From Paulownia fortunei (Eukaryota; Streptophyta; Magnoliopsida; Lamiales; Paulowniaceae), in assembly GCA_019321725.1 (NCBI GenBank), contig CM033113.1, positions 8,494,001 through 8,558,000 on the forward strand: a DNA stretch of 64,000 nt, read 5' to 3'. The translations under genes and the position numbers were made by a program. Under the pieces are notes generated by a model. The model made no database searches and had not been told where the DNA came from. It worked only from the letters and a program-made list of their open reading frames with translations. Positions within the stretch are counted from its first letter, which is position 1. Each line of letters starts with the position of its first letter. Below are positions 40,401-53,527 of the stretch, piece after piece.

Positions 40401-41585
40401 TACTAAGACTCTGGATATCATCTTACATATTTCTTTTTGGCCATTGTTTCTCTGTGCACATTTATTATTCATTATGATCAATTCTAAAGAATTGAGGTTG
40501 ATGCCTCCTTGCCTATTTTGTTTGCATAAACTGTACACGGCCTTTATGAGGATAATATGTGTAGCTTGCTCTCTATTTATTAATCCCAATAGCAAGAGTT
40601 ACCCCATTCTCATGTAGTCGTGTTCAAGTTCCTATCTGAAAAATCTTACCCAAAGTTTCAAAAAAGACAGTTTTTATTTAGATTCATATGGTTAAGGAAT
40701 TGTATCACTATTTGCATAATTCATGGCTCTTAGATATACTGTAAGCTTGAGGCTCCACTCAAATTAAATTACACATGAACTACCATATGTTTGGCAACTT
40801 GCATTGCTCATTTCAGGATTTGGAAGCACTAGGATGTTAAAATATATGGAGAAGTTAATATGGAGAACTAATATGATGCCTGTTACTTTTACTTGGAAGA
40901 GTGTGTGAATTAATTTCGGAACAGCATATATATGGTGAAAAGGTGCTTTTATGACTTCTCAGAAGACTCTTGCTATTAGATTGTAGAAGTGCCCTTTCTG
41001 GGAATCTGTATAAGAAATTCTTTTCACGGCCATTGAATTTCCGCAAACATTAAACGTGTAATTGAGTTCATGCTTAGATGATGGTCAATGTTGCTGTTAA
41101 TAAATATCATAAGCTGCTATAAGTTATTGACAATTATCATTTTATCTGTATCCATTTGCAAGTCTATGGAATAGTCAAGTGTAGAATATGCCTAATTATA
41201 TAGCCATTGCCTATGGAATCTCTTTGGTTAATCTGTACATCCATTTTCTTTTATGCAATTCACTGTATCCCAGCCTAATCTTTTGCATTTTTATTAAGTA
41301 GCTTTCTATTCCTTACTATGCAAAGCTTTGAATCCCAATCATGTCTTCGTGAATTTCCATTTGTTCTCTTGAGAAAATTCGTTCATGCTGCTGGCTCTTA
41401 TCCGTTGGTCCAAAACAATGCTAAAAACCATTTCACATCCACTTCTATATGTATTTCAAATTTACTGTGGCTTAAGTTGTGTTGCAGATTTTCCAGCACC
41501 TGCTCCAGCTCGTTCAACATACCAGGTTGCGGCACTGCCAATGGATGCAAGAATTGAAATTGAATGTATAGCTATGCTACAATAG
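37458..41585 (+). CDS. RIDA: Reactive intermediate deaminase A, chloroplastic
   Basis: Six exons: 37458-37638, 38806-38921, 39061-39105, 40105-40178, 40322-40371 and 41488-41585, giving 187 residues. The first 60 or so residues are Ala/Arg/Ser-rich with few acidic residues, as expected of a plastid transit peptide. The rest is a YjgF/RidA domain: EKAPAALGPYSQAITANNMI, LGLVPETGKFVSDSVEDQTE, LKNMGEILKASGASYSSVVK, and the signature RSTYQVAALPMDARIEIECI with the substrate-binding Arg164. RidA hydrolyses reactive imines and enamines made by PLP enzymes such as threonine dehydratase, protecting branched-chain amino acid synthesis. The fourth donor reads AT|GTGGGT, confirmed by the unbroken KTTIMLADLKDF. 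Introns one, three and five are long; intron one holds a MITE-like insertion. Confidence 0.95.
38091..38673. mobile_element. MITE-like element in RIDA intron 1
   Basis: The ends form an imperfect inverted repeat: CTTTTCACTGAAAATTTTCA near 38097 pairs with the reverse complement of AGGAAAATTCTCACTGAAAT near 38641. The interior is AT-rich, with a repeated GTTGGTGGG word and no coding capacity. Length and AT content fit a non-autonomous DNA transposon. The target-site duplication was not resolved. Confidence 0.45.
39528..39715 (+). repeat. 94-bp tandem duplication in RIDA intron 3
   Basis: The block beginning TGATCTTTGAGTG at 39528 recurs at 39622, both containing GTTATCATTGTTAAGT, CAATTCTTGACCTATAGC and TATTAT with few differences. 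It lies inside an intron and should not affect the protein. Confidence 0.85.
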
Positions 41586-41627
41586 ATCCTCATGACGCTT
41601 GAGTCCAGCTTTGACTAGGTTTAACTG

Positions 41628-41633
41628 AATAAA
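41628..41633 (+). terminator. Candidate RIDA poly(A) signal
   Basis: AATAAA lies 43 bases after the RIDA stop codon. Plant signals are loose, so this is a candidate only. Confidence 0.35.
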
Positions 41634-42514
41634 CTTCAGGCATTAAGTTGCATTTTTCCTAGTTCTGAATATGAGGAAATCTAAATCAACATTTTCCAAG
41701 TTTAACCTGCAACTCTTTTATTTTCTTTTTTCCTCCTTTTTTTCTTTTGTACCAAATTTTGGTGTAATAGCAGCTTATCCCGTTTCTGTGATTAGCATTT
41801 GGAGCTTGTAAGAAGCTCTTAGCAGGTTTTCCCACGACCTGTATGTTATTAACACACAAAAGGAAAAAAAAAAAAAAAAAAAGGTGCTTCAAGTGTTCGT
41901 AATCCCTTTGAGCTAAAGCAAGAGTACTCCGTGCCACTTGCCAAAAAGGTGGGGTTATCCATGGCCGCTGTCAGTTTGTCGTTGTAACTCTTACCTTCTC
42001 AACAGATATTCTGTCCTCACACTAATTGATTTAGTCGGTTGAATTTGATCTATACTTGAGCCAAATCAGAAGCAAACTATTCATTTCCTTGAAAGTTATC
42101 CAACGAAGTCTTCTTCCCTTTTTCCAGCCTTTCTAAGACTTGAAATATTTGGTGCAGAGGGTTTCTTGTGAAGTCTTGGTCCTTGTCACCTTCGGAGAAT
42201 CATATATTATGTCATTAAACAATCCTAATGACATAATTATCTTGATCACTTGTTGGATAGCAAGGCCAGTGTCCTCACACCTCACCGGCTCCTCTGCAGT
42301 CACATTCTTGATCAGCCCCTCCTCTCAAGTGGTGCTATAGGACGTGTGAATATGCTCCATGCATCCAGGGCGCAACAGGACAAGATCAATCCTGTCACTC
42401 TAATTCTCCCATGCAGGCCCGACAGTGTCAACCTGGTCCTGTCGCCAGGACTGAACCCATCTGAATTGTTGCCTGTCTCATAAATGTCCTTATCGCATAT
42501 GGATTAGTGTTGTG

Positions 42515-42560
42515 TGCATACATGATGTTGGTCATGGTGCGTACCAACATCATGTATGCA
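42515..42560. repeat. Perfect 18-bp inverted repeat hairpin
   Basis: TGCATACATGATGTTGGT (42515-42532) is exactly complementary to ACCAACATCATGTATGCA (42543-42560), with a 10-base loop CATGGTGCGT. A second copy at 42588-42615 keeps GATGTTGGT, a near-identical loop and ACCAACATC, but its outer stem is lost. Confidence 0.85.
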
Positions 42561-43419
42561 GTCTGAGTTTGATTGCATGCTTATGACGATGTTGGTCATG
42601 GTGCATACCAACATCATGGATGCGGTTAAGTCGCATAGATGGAGGAGTTTTGACTCTGTTGATTGAGAATCTGAGAATTTAAGAGCATCCTCTTCTTTCA
42701 GAAATGTCTGAAGAAGAATCTGTAAGAGGACTAAGATGTTTACCAGTTTATGTAGATCTAGGAAAAGATGAATACCCCGCACGCATCATTGAAGAAACAT
42801 ACATACATGCTATGTATTACGGCCAGCCATCACATTTTTTCATCTCTTACTTCTGAGAAGGATTAGCCAGTAAAATATAACATTTTTCTTAATTCACTTG
42901 GATGGATTTAATAAATACTTTCCAAATCAACATGCTGATAATATAGCATTTGTGCTGATGATATATAGCATTTAGCATTTCTCTACGAATGAGCAATTGC
43001 ATAGAAAAGGTGATTGAAACGTCTGTCTAAACCAGATTACAAATACGACAGCATCTTAATCTTTTCACCTGTATCATGAATCCGCTTTTCCTGGATAAAA
43101 CTAATGCTTTATATTGTGACTTACAATAACATCATTTGCTGAGCTGGTCACCAATGCTGGATCCGTAAACTATAGTTTTTTCAGCACTGATACTTGAGAC
43201 TTGTCCAAACAATCAGATGATGCTCTTACCAAGCTTGGCTAAAAGCAAAAGAAAATCAAAGATCAAAATACCACATACTGTCCTCTGTGTGAAATTATGA
43301 TTTATCATGATATCTGAGTAGATTCAGTGGACAAAGAGGAGCAGCTTAAGTTTGAGAAGAAACCATGTTTGTTAGCGACTCTGCTGAGGCGCTGCTCTAG
43401 CGTTTATAACTTGCTGGCT

Positions 43420-46400
43420 CTAAATCTTCTGCTTCAAAACCTGGCGCAACTGGATCTTTTGACTTTCCACCCTCGCTTCCAAAAGTCGGGCCTTCAAACT
43501 ACTCTTCTGCGCACTACGTGGCCATTCAATGCATCCTTTCATCCCTCGAGTTATATGTGGATTCCCTGAGTCAGGCGAGCTCCATTGTCCAGCCAATTCT
43601 TGGGGACTAAGGCCACCTTTTCCTGAACCACAATCTGGGGACATGATAGCCCCATTAGAAAGTCTTCCATTTGAAAGCCTCCGATTTACTTCCTCAACAG
43701 ATATGATCTTGTAATTATCACCATTGCTTGGGCATGATCTCCAGAGCCTAGATACGGACGACGCCTTTTTCAACTGCAGCGGTTGCACCGAACCGTCTTC
43801 ACTAATTTCCGTGATTGGTGTCTCCTCCCCTCCATTTCTTTCCCATTCTCTTGAAACATTGCTGATCCGAAAACTTTTGTTGACTGAAGGATCACTTCCA
43901 TCAGGTGAATAACTTGAGCCCTGATCCTCAGGACGGCTCACAGTTTCCCACTCGCTAGCATCCTCTTCTAGTTCACCACTCTGATCCCTATATACGTTAG
44001 AATGTCCGTCAGCACTGTCTTTGTTAAGCAGTTTTACTTCAGGAGTCACTGTATGAATTTTGGAGTCATGGCTGGCAAGACTGTATCCAATACATGTTTC
44101 AACCTCCCTCTCATTGGATTCACCAAAATTAATATCTTCAAAGACAGAAAACATATCATCTGGATTTGGGGGCTCATACGTCAATTCCCTGATATCTTGT
44201 ATGTTAACAGAGGCAGCCACCTCCTGAAGGAACTCTGCCTTCTTCATCTCCTCCAAATCTGATGTTGTGCTTCTAGAATTCAGAAAAACCTCAAGATCTG
44301 CTATTATCCTGTTCATCTGCGAGTACTTGTCTTCAAGCATCACCTTTGCATCAACCAACTTCATTTGCACTCGTTCTTCACGCCAAACCTCAGCCATCTG
44401 CAACATTTTCCTCTCTTCTTCCACTTCCTCACAGAGTTTCATTGATTCTCTTTTTAGTGTTTCCACTTCAGCCTTGTCTTCTCCAATTTCTTGAGCTAGT
44501 TCATCACAGACCTCCTCTATCAGTTTTCTGGCCTTCCTTTCTTTTTCATATTCCTGCAGATAGCATTTGACTGATAACTTGGCATCAGCCAACTCATTGA
44601 CCAGCTTAGAATTGACTATCTCCAGCCTTTGACGATTTTTCTTCTCTCTGCTCAACTCAGCTTTCATATCATCTATAACTGCACGGATTTTTTCATGTTC
44701 TCTGCTCCTCCATGCAGCCCTTTCCTCACTGAGTTTTTGCAAGAATTGCTCTAGTTTCTTTTTCGAACATCTGCGCTCAGTTTCAAGTTCATTGATTCTC
44801 GCTCTAGCCTGCTCAAGCTGCGTCTCAAGGATAGATATTACTCGAGCGTCACTTGCTCGTTGGTTGAGGAGCTTTGTTTGGCCAAATATTTGCTTCAATT
44901 CATCAGATGTTGATCCACCAACAGGATCCCACTTTGTTGCCCCCTCCATTGCAGAGTTTGAAAATTGAAATGATGGCTCAAACTGCAAAATGTAAGAGTA
45001 TTTTGTATACAAGAACGAAATGAATTGAATGGCTGTTGGAAGAAGTCGAACCAAAAAATAAGAGAAAAATCTATCTTTGTTAGTTAGTTTAAATTACAGG
45101 AGGTAAGAAAGGAAGCAAGATATAGACATAGACAACTTACAGCAACCAGATAATAGACCACAAATATTGAAATGTAACTTCATGTATGAAACAGTCTTAT
45201 TGCTGTAATAAATAAATAAATAAACCAGTCTTGCTGTGTAAGGTTTGAATTTGGTTTATCATTGTGCAGACCAAATTACAATTTACAAGATCAGGTTTCT
45301 ATTAGCTTAACGACAGCTCATTCCATAATCCCATTCAACCAGCAACCAAACTCATGCAAAAGCTCAATGGGGAAAGGAACACCTTCAAGAAAATTTATAC
45401 CTTGTGCTGAAGCCCATTCTTTCGATCAGACGCGTAATGTGGACTGTGTACCAGATTATTTGCTGGAGAGCTATGCGTTCTGTCAACATGAAAACCATGA
45501 ATTGGGGACCCAAGATGGCCAACTCCAGACTGCAGGTAAAAATCAAAGAGCAAAACGTAATATGAATGATAATTCCTTTATATGGGCAAACCAGCCTTTA
45601 GTGGCCTCTTAAACCGCACCTAAAATAAAACAGCCCCAAAATCATGAAAACTGCTCTTTATACAGATGCCATACAACAACACAAAATGAAAACGAAGATG
45701 GTCCCAAAAGTCGCATTATCACACACTTCAAATAAATGATGAAAAAGAAAGAAAAAATAATTAAATTTAAGGCAAATTCAAAAAATTAAAACCCATAGGA
45801 CTTCTTCTCCAGTGGACCACTGAATTTAAATAAAGAAAATGATTTAACTACAGAAACTTCAGTAATTAAAGCCCATTTCTTGCCTCTCTGTTCTTTCTCT
45901 TCTACATTGAAACACAACACAAGCATACAATTATTATTACAATTCATACGGCCCCCACCCCTCAAAAAAAATATTATTATAATAATGGAAATAATAAAGG
46001 AAAACTAATTATACTACATTTGATTCACGAAAAGATAATGCAATTATTCTTCAGAGTACAATGCCAATCCGCAACCCCAGAAACAAGTAAGAACTATAGA
46101 ATGTAATATGCAAACATATACTTGGATACATATCTGGGAAATGGAATTAGATTTAAGAAAAGCCTGAAGATACAACTTCCGAGGAAAAAAACTCTACCTG
46201 AAGCCCTAACCTTTTGCAGCCATTAGTCGGAAACTCTGGCAAATGCAGCCGCCAGAGTCCGGCACCGAGCTTCCTGGCGGAAACCCCTGGCCTAACTCTC
46301 CGCCCACATTTCCGGCCAACTTCACTGGACGACTTCTCCTGCTCCACTGAATTGTTCTGCTCATTGGATTCATCAAACTTCCATCTGAGTAAAGGGGTCT

Positions 46401-46590
46401 CGGGGCGGTTGCTCTGTTTGGCAGATTCCTTCTTTACCCGGACTCCGCCGCCGGAAGTCTTGGTTTTCCGGCGAGGAGGCTTTCGTGGAAAAGTGGGCTT
46501 ATGAGAGAGATCTGATGGTTGTAGAGGGCTTAGAGTTGCTCTTGGATGCTGGATTTCTTGGGCACTAGTTCTTTCTACGGTTATCTTCAT
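43420..46590 (-). CDS. Coiled-coil protein, BRANCHLESS TRICHOME/USO1-like family
   Basis: Three exons: 46590-46198, 45529-45401 and 44982-43420, all phase 0, giving 694 residues. The N-terminal 130 residues are basic and Pro/Arg-rich (KPTFPRKPPRRKTKTSGGG) with KLGAGLWRLHLPE. The long coiled coil occupies roughly residues 205-420 and includes WRSREHEKIRAVIDDMKAEL, VNELADAKLSVKCYLQEYEK and CDELAQEIGEDKAEVE, the hallmark of the plant family annotated as USO1-like or related to BRANCHLESS TRICHOME. The C-terminal third is Ser/Glu-rich and probably disordered, ending in a short helix KSSLKARLLEARVESQKIQL. Related proteins act in cell shape and cytoskeleton control; the exact role here is unknown. 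The middle exon (SGVGHLGSPIHGFH) is supported by both splice sites and phase. Confidence 0.87.
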
Positions 46591-49500
46591 GGTTTTGATG
46601 GCTTAGGCTCGTCCATCACATGCAGATTTTGCTTGATTTCGTTATATGTGTGAAGTGGGGTGCGTGTGTGTAAGTGTGTGTTTCTGAGGGGTTTGGAATT
46701 GGAGCTTGGTGGGGGTGGGGGGAGTGGGGGACCTGCGATCTCTTTTCAGACAGTGGGAGAGAGCTGGAGCTGGGGTGGGGAAATAGTAAGTATACGTGTA
46801 TCAGTGTAGATTTGTACGGTCAACGTTTCCTATTACATCAAAAGATCAGACCTTGGATTTTGTTTAATGAAGAGGAACAACGACGCCGTATGGGTTCATG
46901 GTATCTGGACGATGACGTTTCATTGAAGGAGCCAACTGGGACTGGTTAAAAGTTAAACTCGGCTTCGGATTTACTGTCACCGCCATACTTAGTAAAACGT
47001 CGATAAATGAATAATAGATAAGTTAATAATTTAAATACTAACACTTTCTGTCCTAGCTTGAGTTAATGTATTAAATTAATGATTTTATTAAATATATAAG
47101 ATAATAATTTTTTTCAAATTTTTGGAGCCCAACCAAAATATAATTAATAATTAAAAAAATACACATATATAATTCAATAAATAAAAAATTGAAAACTTCT
47201 GCTTTCTCAATGCAATTCTTTTACAAAATATGTATTTAAAGTCTTTTATTTTTTAAAATATTTTTTTAAACAAATTAATGATTATTTATATAGTTGATGT
47301 TCTACTGTGTTGTTAAAATATCTTAAAACACTTCATCTTCTACAATATTAAATTTAGAAAAAAAATATTTATTTTATAATATTACTTATTAATCTTTATG
47401 TTAAATATATGTATGCATTAATTTTGGGCCTCTATGTCTTTAGATAATTATTATTATTTTTTTTAAAAAAATGTAATGACTACTTTTGCAATTCTCAATA
47501 TACATGTTAATCTTTGACCACATACTATTATTTTTTTTATAATTCATACATGAATTTTGGTATAAGAAATAGGTACATGTAAAAAAATAATTAAAACTTA
47601 AGAATTTTCATAAATTAATAAATTATTTATTTATTGGTATAAAAATAATCTTTTTGAAATAATAATTTTTTTTTATTCTAACAATATTCATTTATAAATA
47701 TTTCATTGTATTGTAATGTTGTATGGGAAGAGGGTATTTTGTAGACTTATCCAACGACTTTGGTTTATTTTTTAGGAGTTTAAGCAAAGCATTTAAATAT
47801 TTGCTATGACAGTTTAAAAAATATTATATTCTGTGATGCATATTAAGTATATATTTTATATAAATTTATATGCATCGATGTAATATTCATAAACAACTCA
47901 TTGAAAAGTCAAGAAATTTCAAAATAAAATTTCCCAAATTATTAAGTCAATCCCGAATAGAAAAATCTAATAAAATTGAGAAATCACTTAATCCAGTTTT
48001 ATAATTCGCCTTCAAAATTGAAATCCAATTTCCAATTTTGTCCACCCATGCTTACACTATACACCATTTAACCTTAATAATTTATGACTTATTCACTTAA
48101 AAAAGGGCACTACCAACTAACTATATTTCACTTTATGAGACGTCTCTCAAAATTTCGGTTCCTAAAATATTACTTAAAATTATTTAAATATGATAGATTG
48201 AAAAAGGACAAAACTTTATTTGTGTATTCATTTAGTTGATATTAATTGGTGGGCATGCATGCCTCACCGACACTCAAATTAATGGAAGTGAATTGTAATT
48301 TACCTTTTTTGGGTGGTGCTATTAGTAAATAATGGCTTTTACTACGCCCCTCTCTTCCAAGACAAATTGTCACTTGGAACAAAAATTGATACAATAAGAT
48401 AAGTGCAAAAAAAATTATTTTCTCTTTTTTTTTTTCATGGATTTCAAATCAAATTATTATGTATGATTTTGCTAATTAACAATTTCAAATTGTCATATTT
48501 TTAAAGTAAAACAAAAGATACGATTTAGAAAGGATTTGCAATTCTTATTAAGAGATAGTGTATGTAGAGACAATAGAATTTTTAATCTTACACATGTTTT
48601 TCTCATCAATAGATTATTTATGTATACTCCATTTGTACATTGAAACATGTTATCAATTAATTGTTTATAATTTTTTTAATGAAATAATTAAATACATCAT
48701 TATGTTTGAATACAATTTAATAATGAGTTTAATAACCATCGATCAATAATTTATAAACTAATAACAACGACTCAACAATAATGAATTCTCAACAAACAAA
48801 TATTATGAAAGAAGATAAATATTCAACACATTTAGTCTAGCAGGATTCAAATCTAAGACCATAAAATCTTGTAAAATATATGCATACTGCAACATATCTA
48901 TGATTTGAATATTTAGATTTGATTGATGCTTTATAAAAGGCTCAAATAAGATAAAAATATATATTCCATTTGAAAAAGAATAATTCTTTTAAGTTTTGAG
49001 AGTGCTCGCACAATTTTAAGTCAACGGAATCTTGTTGGATAATTTAGTAATTGAGAAAAATAACATAACTTCTAAACTTTGAGAGTGCACAATTTTAAAT
49101 CGAGTAGATCTTGTTGGACAATTCAATAATTAATTTGTACAAGAACGACGTCAACTATAAAGAGAGAGTTTTTATTTTATGAATAAAGTCACAATATTGT
49201 ACTTATAAATCTGAATAAGTGAACTGTTCGTTTATAAAAATTGACATCACATCGTAAATGTAGAGGGCATTTGTAATTAAATCACTTAAAAATTCTTTTG
49301 AATTGATTTTTTACTTTGTCGTACAACAAAAGTTCATATTATTCAATAATTAATTCTGACTAAGTAAATAAATTGAAAGTTGAAAATAGGACTAAAATAA
49401 ATATTACAATTCGGGTGATTCACTGTCAAGTGTCTTAAACAAATACTTTGTTAATTATTTACATGCTTTGTATATTATCTCTCGGACAAAGACAGGAACA

Positions 49501-50075
49501 TTGAACCATATGCATTCACTAATTAATTGAAACTACAGTGCAATTGGAGTAGTAGTTCACTTCTATGTTTAGTCAAAGTGGTGTAATTGGTTTGGATCAT
49601 ATCAGTATTTTTAGTGGACGTAATCCTGTCTAATTTATTAATTTGTCTCCAAAAACTTTCAAAAGCCAACAAAAAAACAAATTTGACTCTTTGAAAATAC
49701 ATTTTTCTTTTCCCATGAAAAAAATATATTAGGATTAATGTTTCAAGGAAATACGTTTTTACTTTCTAGATTACTTATCAATATATTATGTTATATCCAC
49801 ATTAATTATAATAATATAATATTTATAGAAATATTTATAGTTGAAAAACTATCTCATTAAACATAACAAACAATCCTGACTAAATATTTATAATAAAAAT
49901 ATATTTCAAAATATATCATATTATTTTTACCAACAAAACATCAAAACGCATAGTTATTCTCCACACATTCCTCAATTCCACTGTTCTAAAATACTGAAAA
50001 TAATACCAAATAAAATCAAAGTTTTTAGGAAGTTATATTGTTGAAGTATAAAAATCTTTTCAAAAGCTAAGAAAT
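46591..50075. other. Promoter side of the coiled-coil gene, then gene-poor DNA
   Basis: The first 400 bases are GC-richer and probably hold the 5' UTR and promoter of the minus-strand gene. After about 46990 the DNA is AT-rich without a gene. A small tandem duplication of about 83 bp, each copy with TTTGAGAGTG, CACAATTTTAA and ATCTTGTTGGA, lies at about 48994-49160. Confidence 0.5.
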
Positions 50076-50955
50076 TTTAAAAGTTAGACACTTAGACTAA
50101 GTAAATGATTAATTGGAGGCAAATTTTTTAGGTCCATTACTTACTACGCCATTCGATTTTATACTCATGCTGACACTAATGCAAAGTTAATTTAAAATTG
50201 ATTCTTATACGAAATGAGACAAGCAATTTGCCTTAAAATATTATTAATTTTGACTCGATTTTGGAGATCATGTCTAAATTTTATGATTTAAAAAAAAAAT
50301 CTATGAAAGAAACCATCTCTATTATATATGTGCACAAACAATATTTATACACGCGATGTAGGAAAAATTATTCTCATATCAACTTTATCTCAAAAAGAAA
50401 TATAGTGCGTTTGAGTGAAAATCAATGAAATTCTAACATACAGCGAGAAATTCACATAAAAAAAAAAAAAAAAGAGTGAGATTAGAAATATAATTAAATT
50501 ATATTATAAACATAATAATTTTGAAAGTTAGACACTTAGACAACCAAAGTAAATGATTGATTGGAGGCTTACTTGGCCGTTCGATTTTATACTAATACTA
50601 ATGCAAAGTTAATTTGAAGTTGATTCTTAGACTAATAAGCAGATGTTTTGTTATAAAATATTATTTACTTTGATTCAATTTTGGAAATCATGTTTAAATT
50701 TTATAATTTTAAAAGACTCATTGCATGAAAGAAATCATCTCCACTATATATGTACATAAATAGTTATCATACACATAATGTGGACAAATTATCTACACAT
50801 CAATTTTATCTCCAAAAGAAATACAGTGCGTTCAAGCGAAAATCGATGAAATTTTCACATACAGCGAGAAATTCACATAAAAGAAAAGAAAAATAAAAGA
50901 GTGAGATTAGGGAAATAACTGAGAATCATATTATAAACATAGTAATTATCAATCT
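50076..50955. repeat. Tandem duplication, period about 443 bp
   Basis: Copies at about 50076-50518 and 50519-50955 share ordered blocks: AAGTTAGACACTTAGAC, AAGTAAATGATT, TTCGATTTTATACT, CTAATGCAAAGTTAATTT, CATACAGCGAGAAATTCACA and AAGAGTGAGATTAG. They differ by scattered substitutions and indels, so the duplication is old. No coding sequence is seen. Confidence 0.85.
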
Positions 50956-52154
50956 AAAAATTTATGATCATTTGCACGTGGGTATGGTTGGAGGAAGAGT
51001 GAGGGACAAAGAGCATCCGAGAGGATACATAGTCTTGTACCAATCCATACGCAAGAAACGAGAATGGCATGAAGTTCATTTATGACGACCCTTTTTAGTA
51101 GGTCAATAGAGTAGCGCCCCAAAATCTACACTTATGATGCTACTTCCTATATATGTGTACACTCATCCATGTCCAAGAAAAGGACAAAGCAAATATAGGA
51201 TATTTTTGGCTATACTATTGATCCATTGCAATTCCAAATGGACTAAGATTTATGAATTTAAAATATTGAATTTTAATAGAATTTATGATTTGTTGATTCT
51301 AATGGCTTATACCAACTACACTTGAGGCTGGTTTTCGAATCAGAAATGGGTTCTCGGGTTTTAGTATTTTGGATTCGACCAGACTTGAAGTATTATACAT
51401 TCGTATATATAAATGCATACATTTCAATATATTTTTTTAAAAATAAAATATGCATATATAATTCATAAATATTCAATTTTTTGTTAATTATATTATTTTT
51501 TTATATTCGGGAAGTTGTGATCATATTTTTTAAATTATTATTAAATTATGAAATGAGCTTAATGGGTTCAACTCGTTTGATCTTGAGTTTGGGTGGATCA
51601 TATCTCAAGTTTTGACAAAATCCATCTCAAACTCGAGCATTTGTATTTCCTAACCCATAAGGATGAGTCGAGAATAATGATTAATTGGATAAAAATACCA
51701 AATGGCTTGAGCTCAACTTTTGCGCGTAAATTTGTTTGTTTGGTCCTTATTTACCAGTATGAGTTCTGAATTTTAACTTCGTATTGCAATTGATTCTTGG
51801 TTATTGTACCTCAATATCCATATTACTAGGCTTATTTCACAATTCTCAGTTTAATAATATCAACTTTGAGTAATAGAGTACAGACAGTCCACCACAGGCC
51901 TGGGCTCAGCCCACTGTCGATGGGAAGGACTTCAAGTACAAAGCCCAACTGACCCTATGCCCAAAACATACATACTTTTCATTGGCCACTGTCTTGAACA
52001 ACATTTTGAAGTTGGAAATTATGGGGGCTATTTGAAAATCAATTAAATAAAATTGACTTCAGATTAATATATATTTCTGTTATTGATTGCTTATAAATTT
52101 AAAAGATAAATGTTTTGGCATCTGATCAATTTAAAAATTAAAGAGACGTTAAAA

Positions 52155-52502
52155 CGCTTTGTTTGGTGTTATTCCATGTGTTTTGGGAAAATATATTTTG
52201 AAATAATGTAATGGAAGTGGAATTTGTTAAAAAAAAATGATGTAATGTATTTTGGAATACATTTTCAATTGTAAATGTCTTACCAATATTATTTTGTTTT
52301 ATTTAGTAGGAGATATTTTTCAATTATAAATGTTTTGCCAATATTATTTTTTTTATAGTTAGTGGAAATATAATACTTATAAGAATTGTTTAATTAAAAT
52401 AATGATTGATAAGTATTTTAAAATAATAAAAATCTTATTTTGTGAAAATGCTATTACCAAATACATTTTCATTTTATGAAAATAAAAATAAGACCAAATA
52501 AA
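52155..52502. mobile_element. MITE-like element
   Basis: The ends read CTTTGTTTGGTGTTATT on the left and AATAAGACCAAATAAA on the right, an imperfect inverted repeat of the TTTGTTTGGT type seen in many small plant DNA elements. The interior is AT-rich, with an internal repeat of ATATTTTTCAATT and AATGTNTTNCCAATATTATT. No coding sequence. Confidence 0.4.
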
Positions 52503-52571
52503 ATTTAAAAAGACCTACCACACTTTAAAATTTATAACTGATTTATCAACCAATCAATATTAAGTGCCTGA

Positions 52572-52598
52572 CCCTACCCCGACGCCCCCACCCACCCC
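52572..52598 (-). other. C-rich tract, potential G-quadruplex on minus strand
   Basis: Runs CCC, CCCC, CCCCC, CCC and CCCC are separated by 1 to 4 bases. The minus strand therefore has at least four G-runs with short loops. Confidence 0.55.
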
Positions 52599-53527
52599 AG
52601 TTTGTAGTGGCTACCGGGGCCACAAGTAACCAAGTAAGCAAGAAATGAATATAATACAAAATAAAGTAAAGTGAAAATAGATTAAAAATATAGAGAAGAG
52701 ATATAAAAAAATTTATTCAAATAATTATACTTGAGGTGTAGAAGTTGTCAAAGATATACAAAGACTTACTCAAAGCAAAAAGGGAGATCAAACAAATGTG
52801 TGCATCTGTGCATATAACAGCATTTGCCATAATCCATGCAGGATTATAATTAATTTTCAGCTTAATAAGTTTATTAGATTAATAAGGGAACAAATGATTA
52901 GTTCTGGGATTGAATTGTTCTTCAAATTACGTTTACCAAATTGGATGGAAGTCAAGAATGGGTGGATTTGTATGCGTACGATTTCCATTCAACATTATCC
53001 TCCCAACTTTATTGTGTACTAGTTATAATTAGAAAAATGAAAAAAAAAAAGATTATGATATTGATTTAAAATTAACATTGATACTTTATTGGCGGCCGAG
53101 GTGTACACAGGGCGTGATGAAATGGAAAAAGAAAACGCTGCTGTTGATTTGTTTGTTGGATAATATGCAAGATATATTCGGTATAATTTATATTGGGTGA
53201 TTGAATGATAAATAAATATTTTATTTTTTATAAAAAATAATATAATGTGACTAAAATTAAGTTATAGTCTGTAAGGTTGAACCATGAAATTAACAAGTCG
53301 ACAAGAAATATATACTATATTGCTTAAATTAAGTCCATAAATGCCACAAGACCCAAATCCACAAACTTATGAAATTCAAACAATTTGTATGCACTGTACA
53401 TACTACACAGTATAACACTCTTTAGACACTTTTATATAAATACTCAATTCTCCATCATTAGAACGTACGTAATTTAATTATTAATATTCATTATCTCTCG
53501 CTCTATCGTCGACTTGAGTATCGGAGG

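Larger units (their letters stand above)
41586..43419. other. Intergenic DNA between convergent RIDA and coiled-coil genes
   Basis: It holds both 3' UTRs and a more GC-rich block at about 42130-42800. That block has interrupted open frames on both strands that I could not assign to any family; it may be a decayed gene fragment. It also carries the hairpin pair near 42515-42616. Confidence 0.45.
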
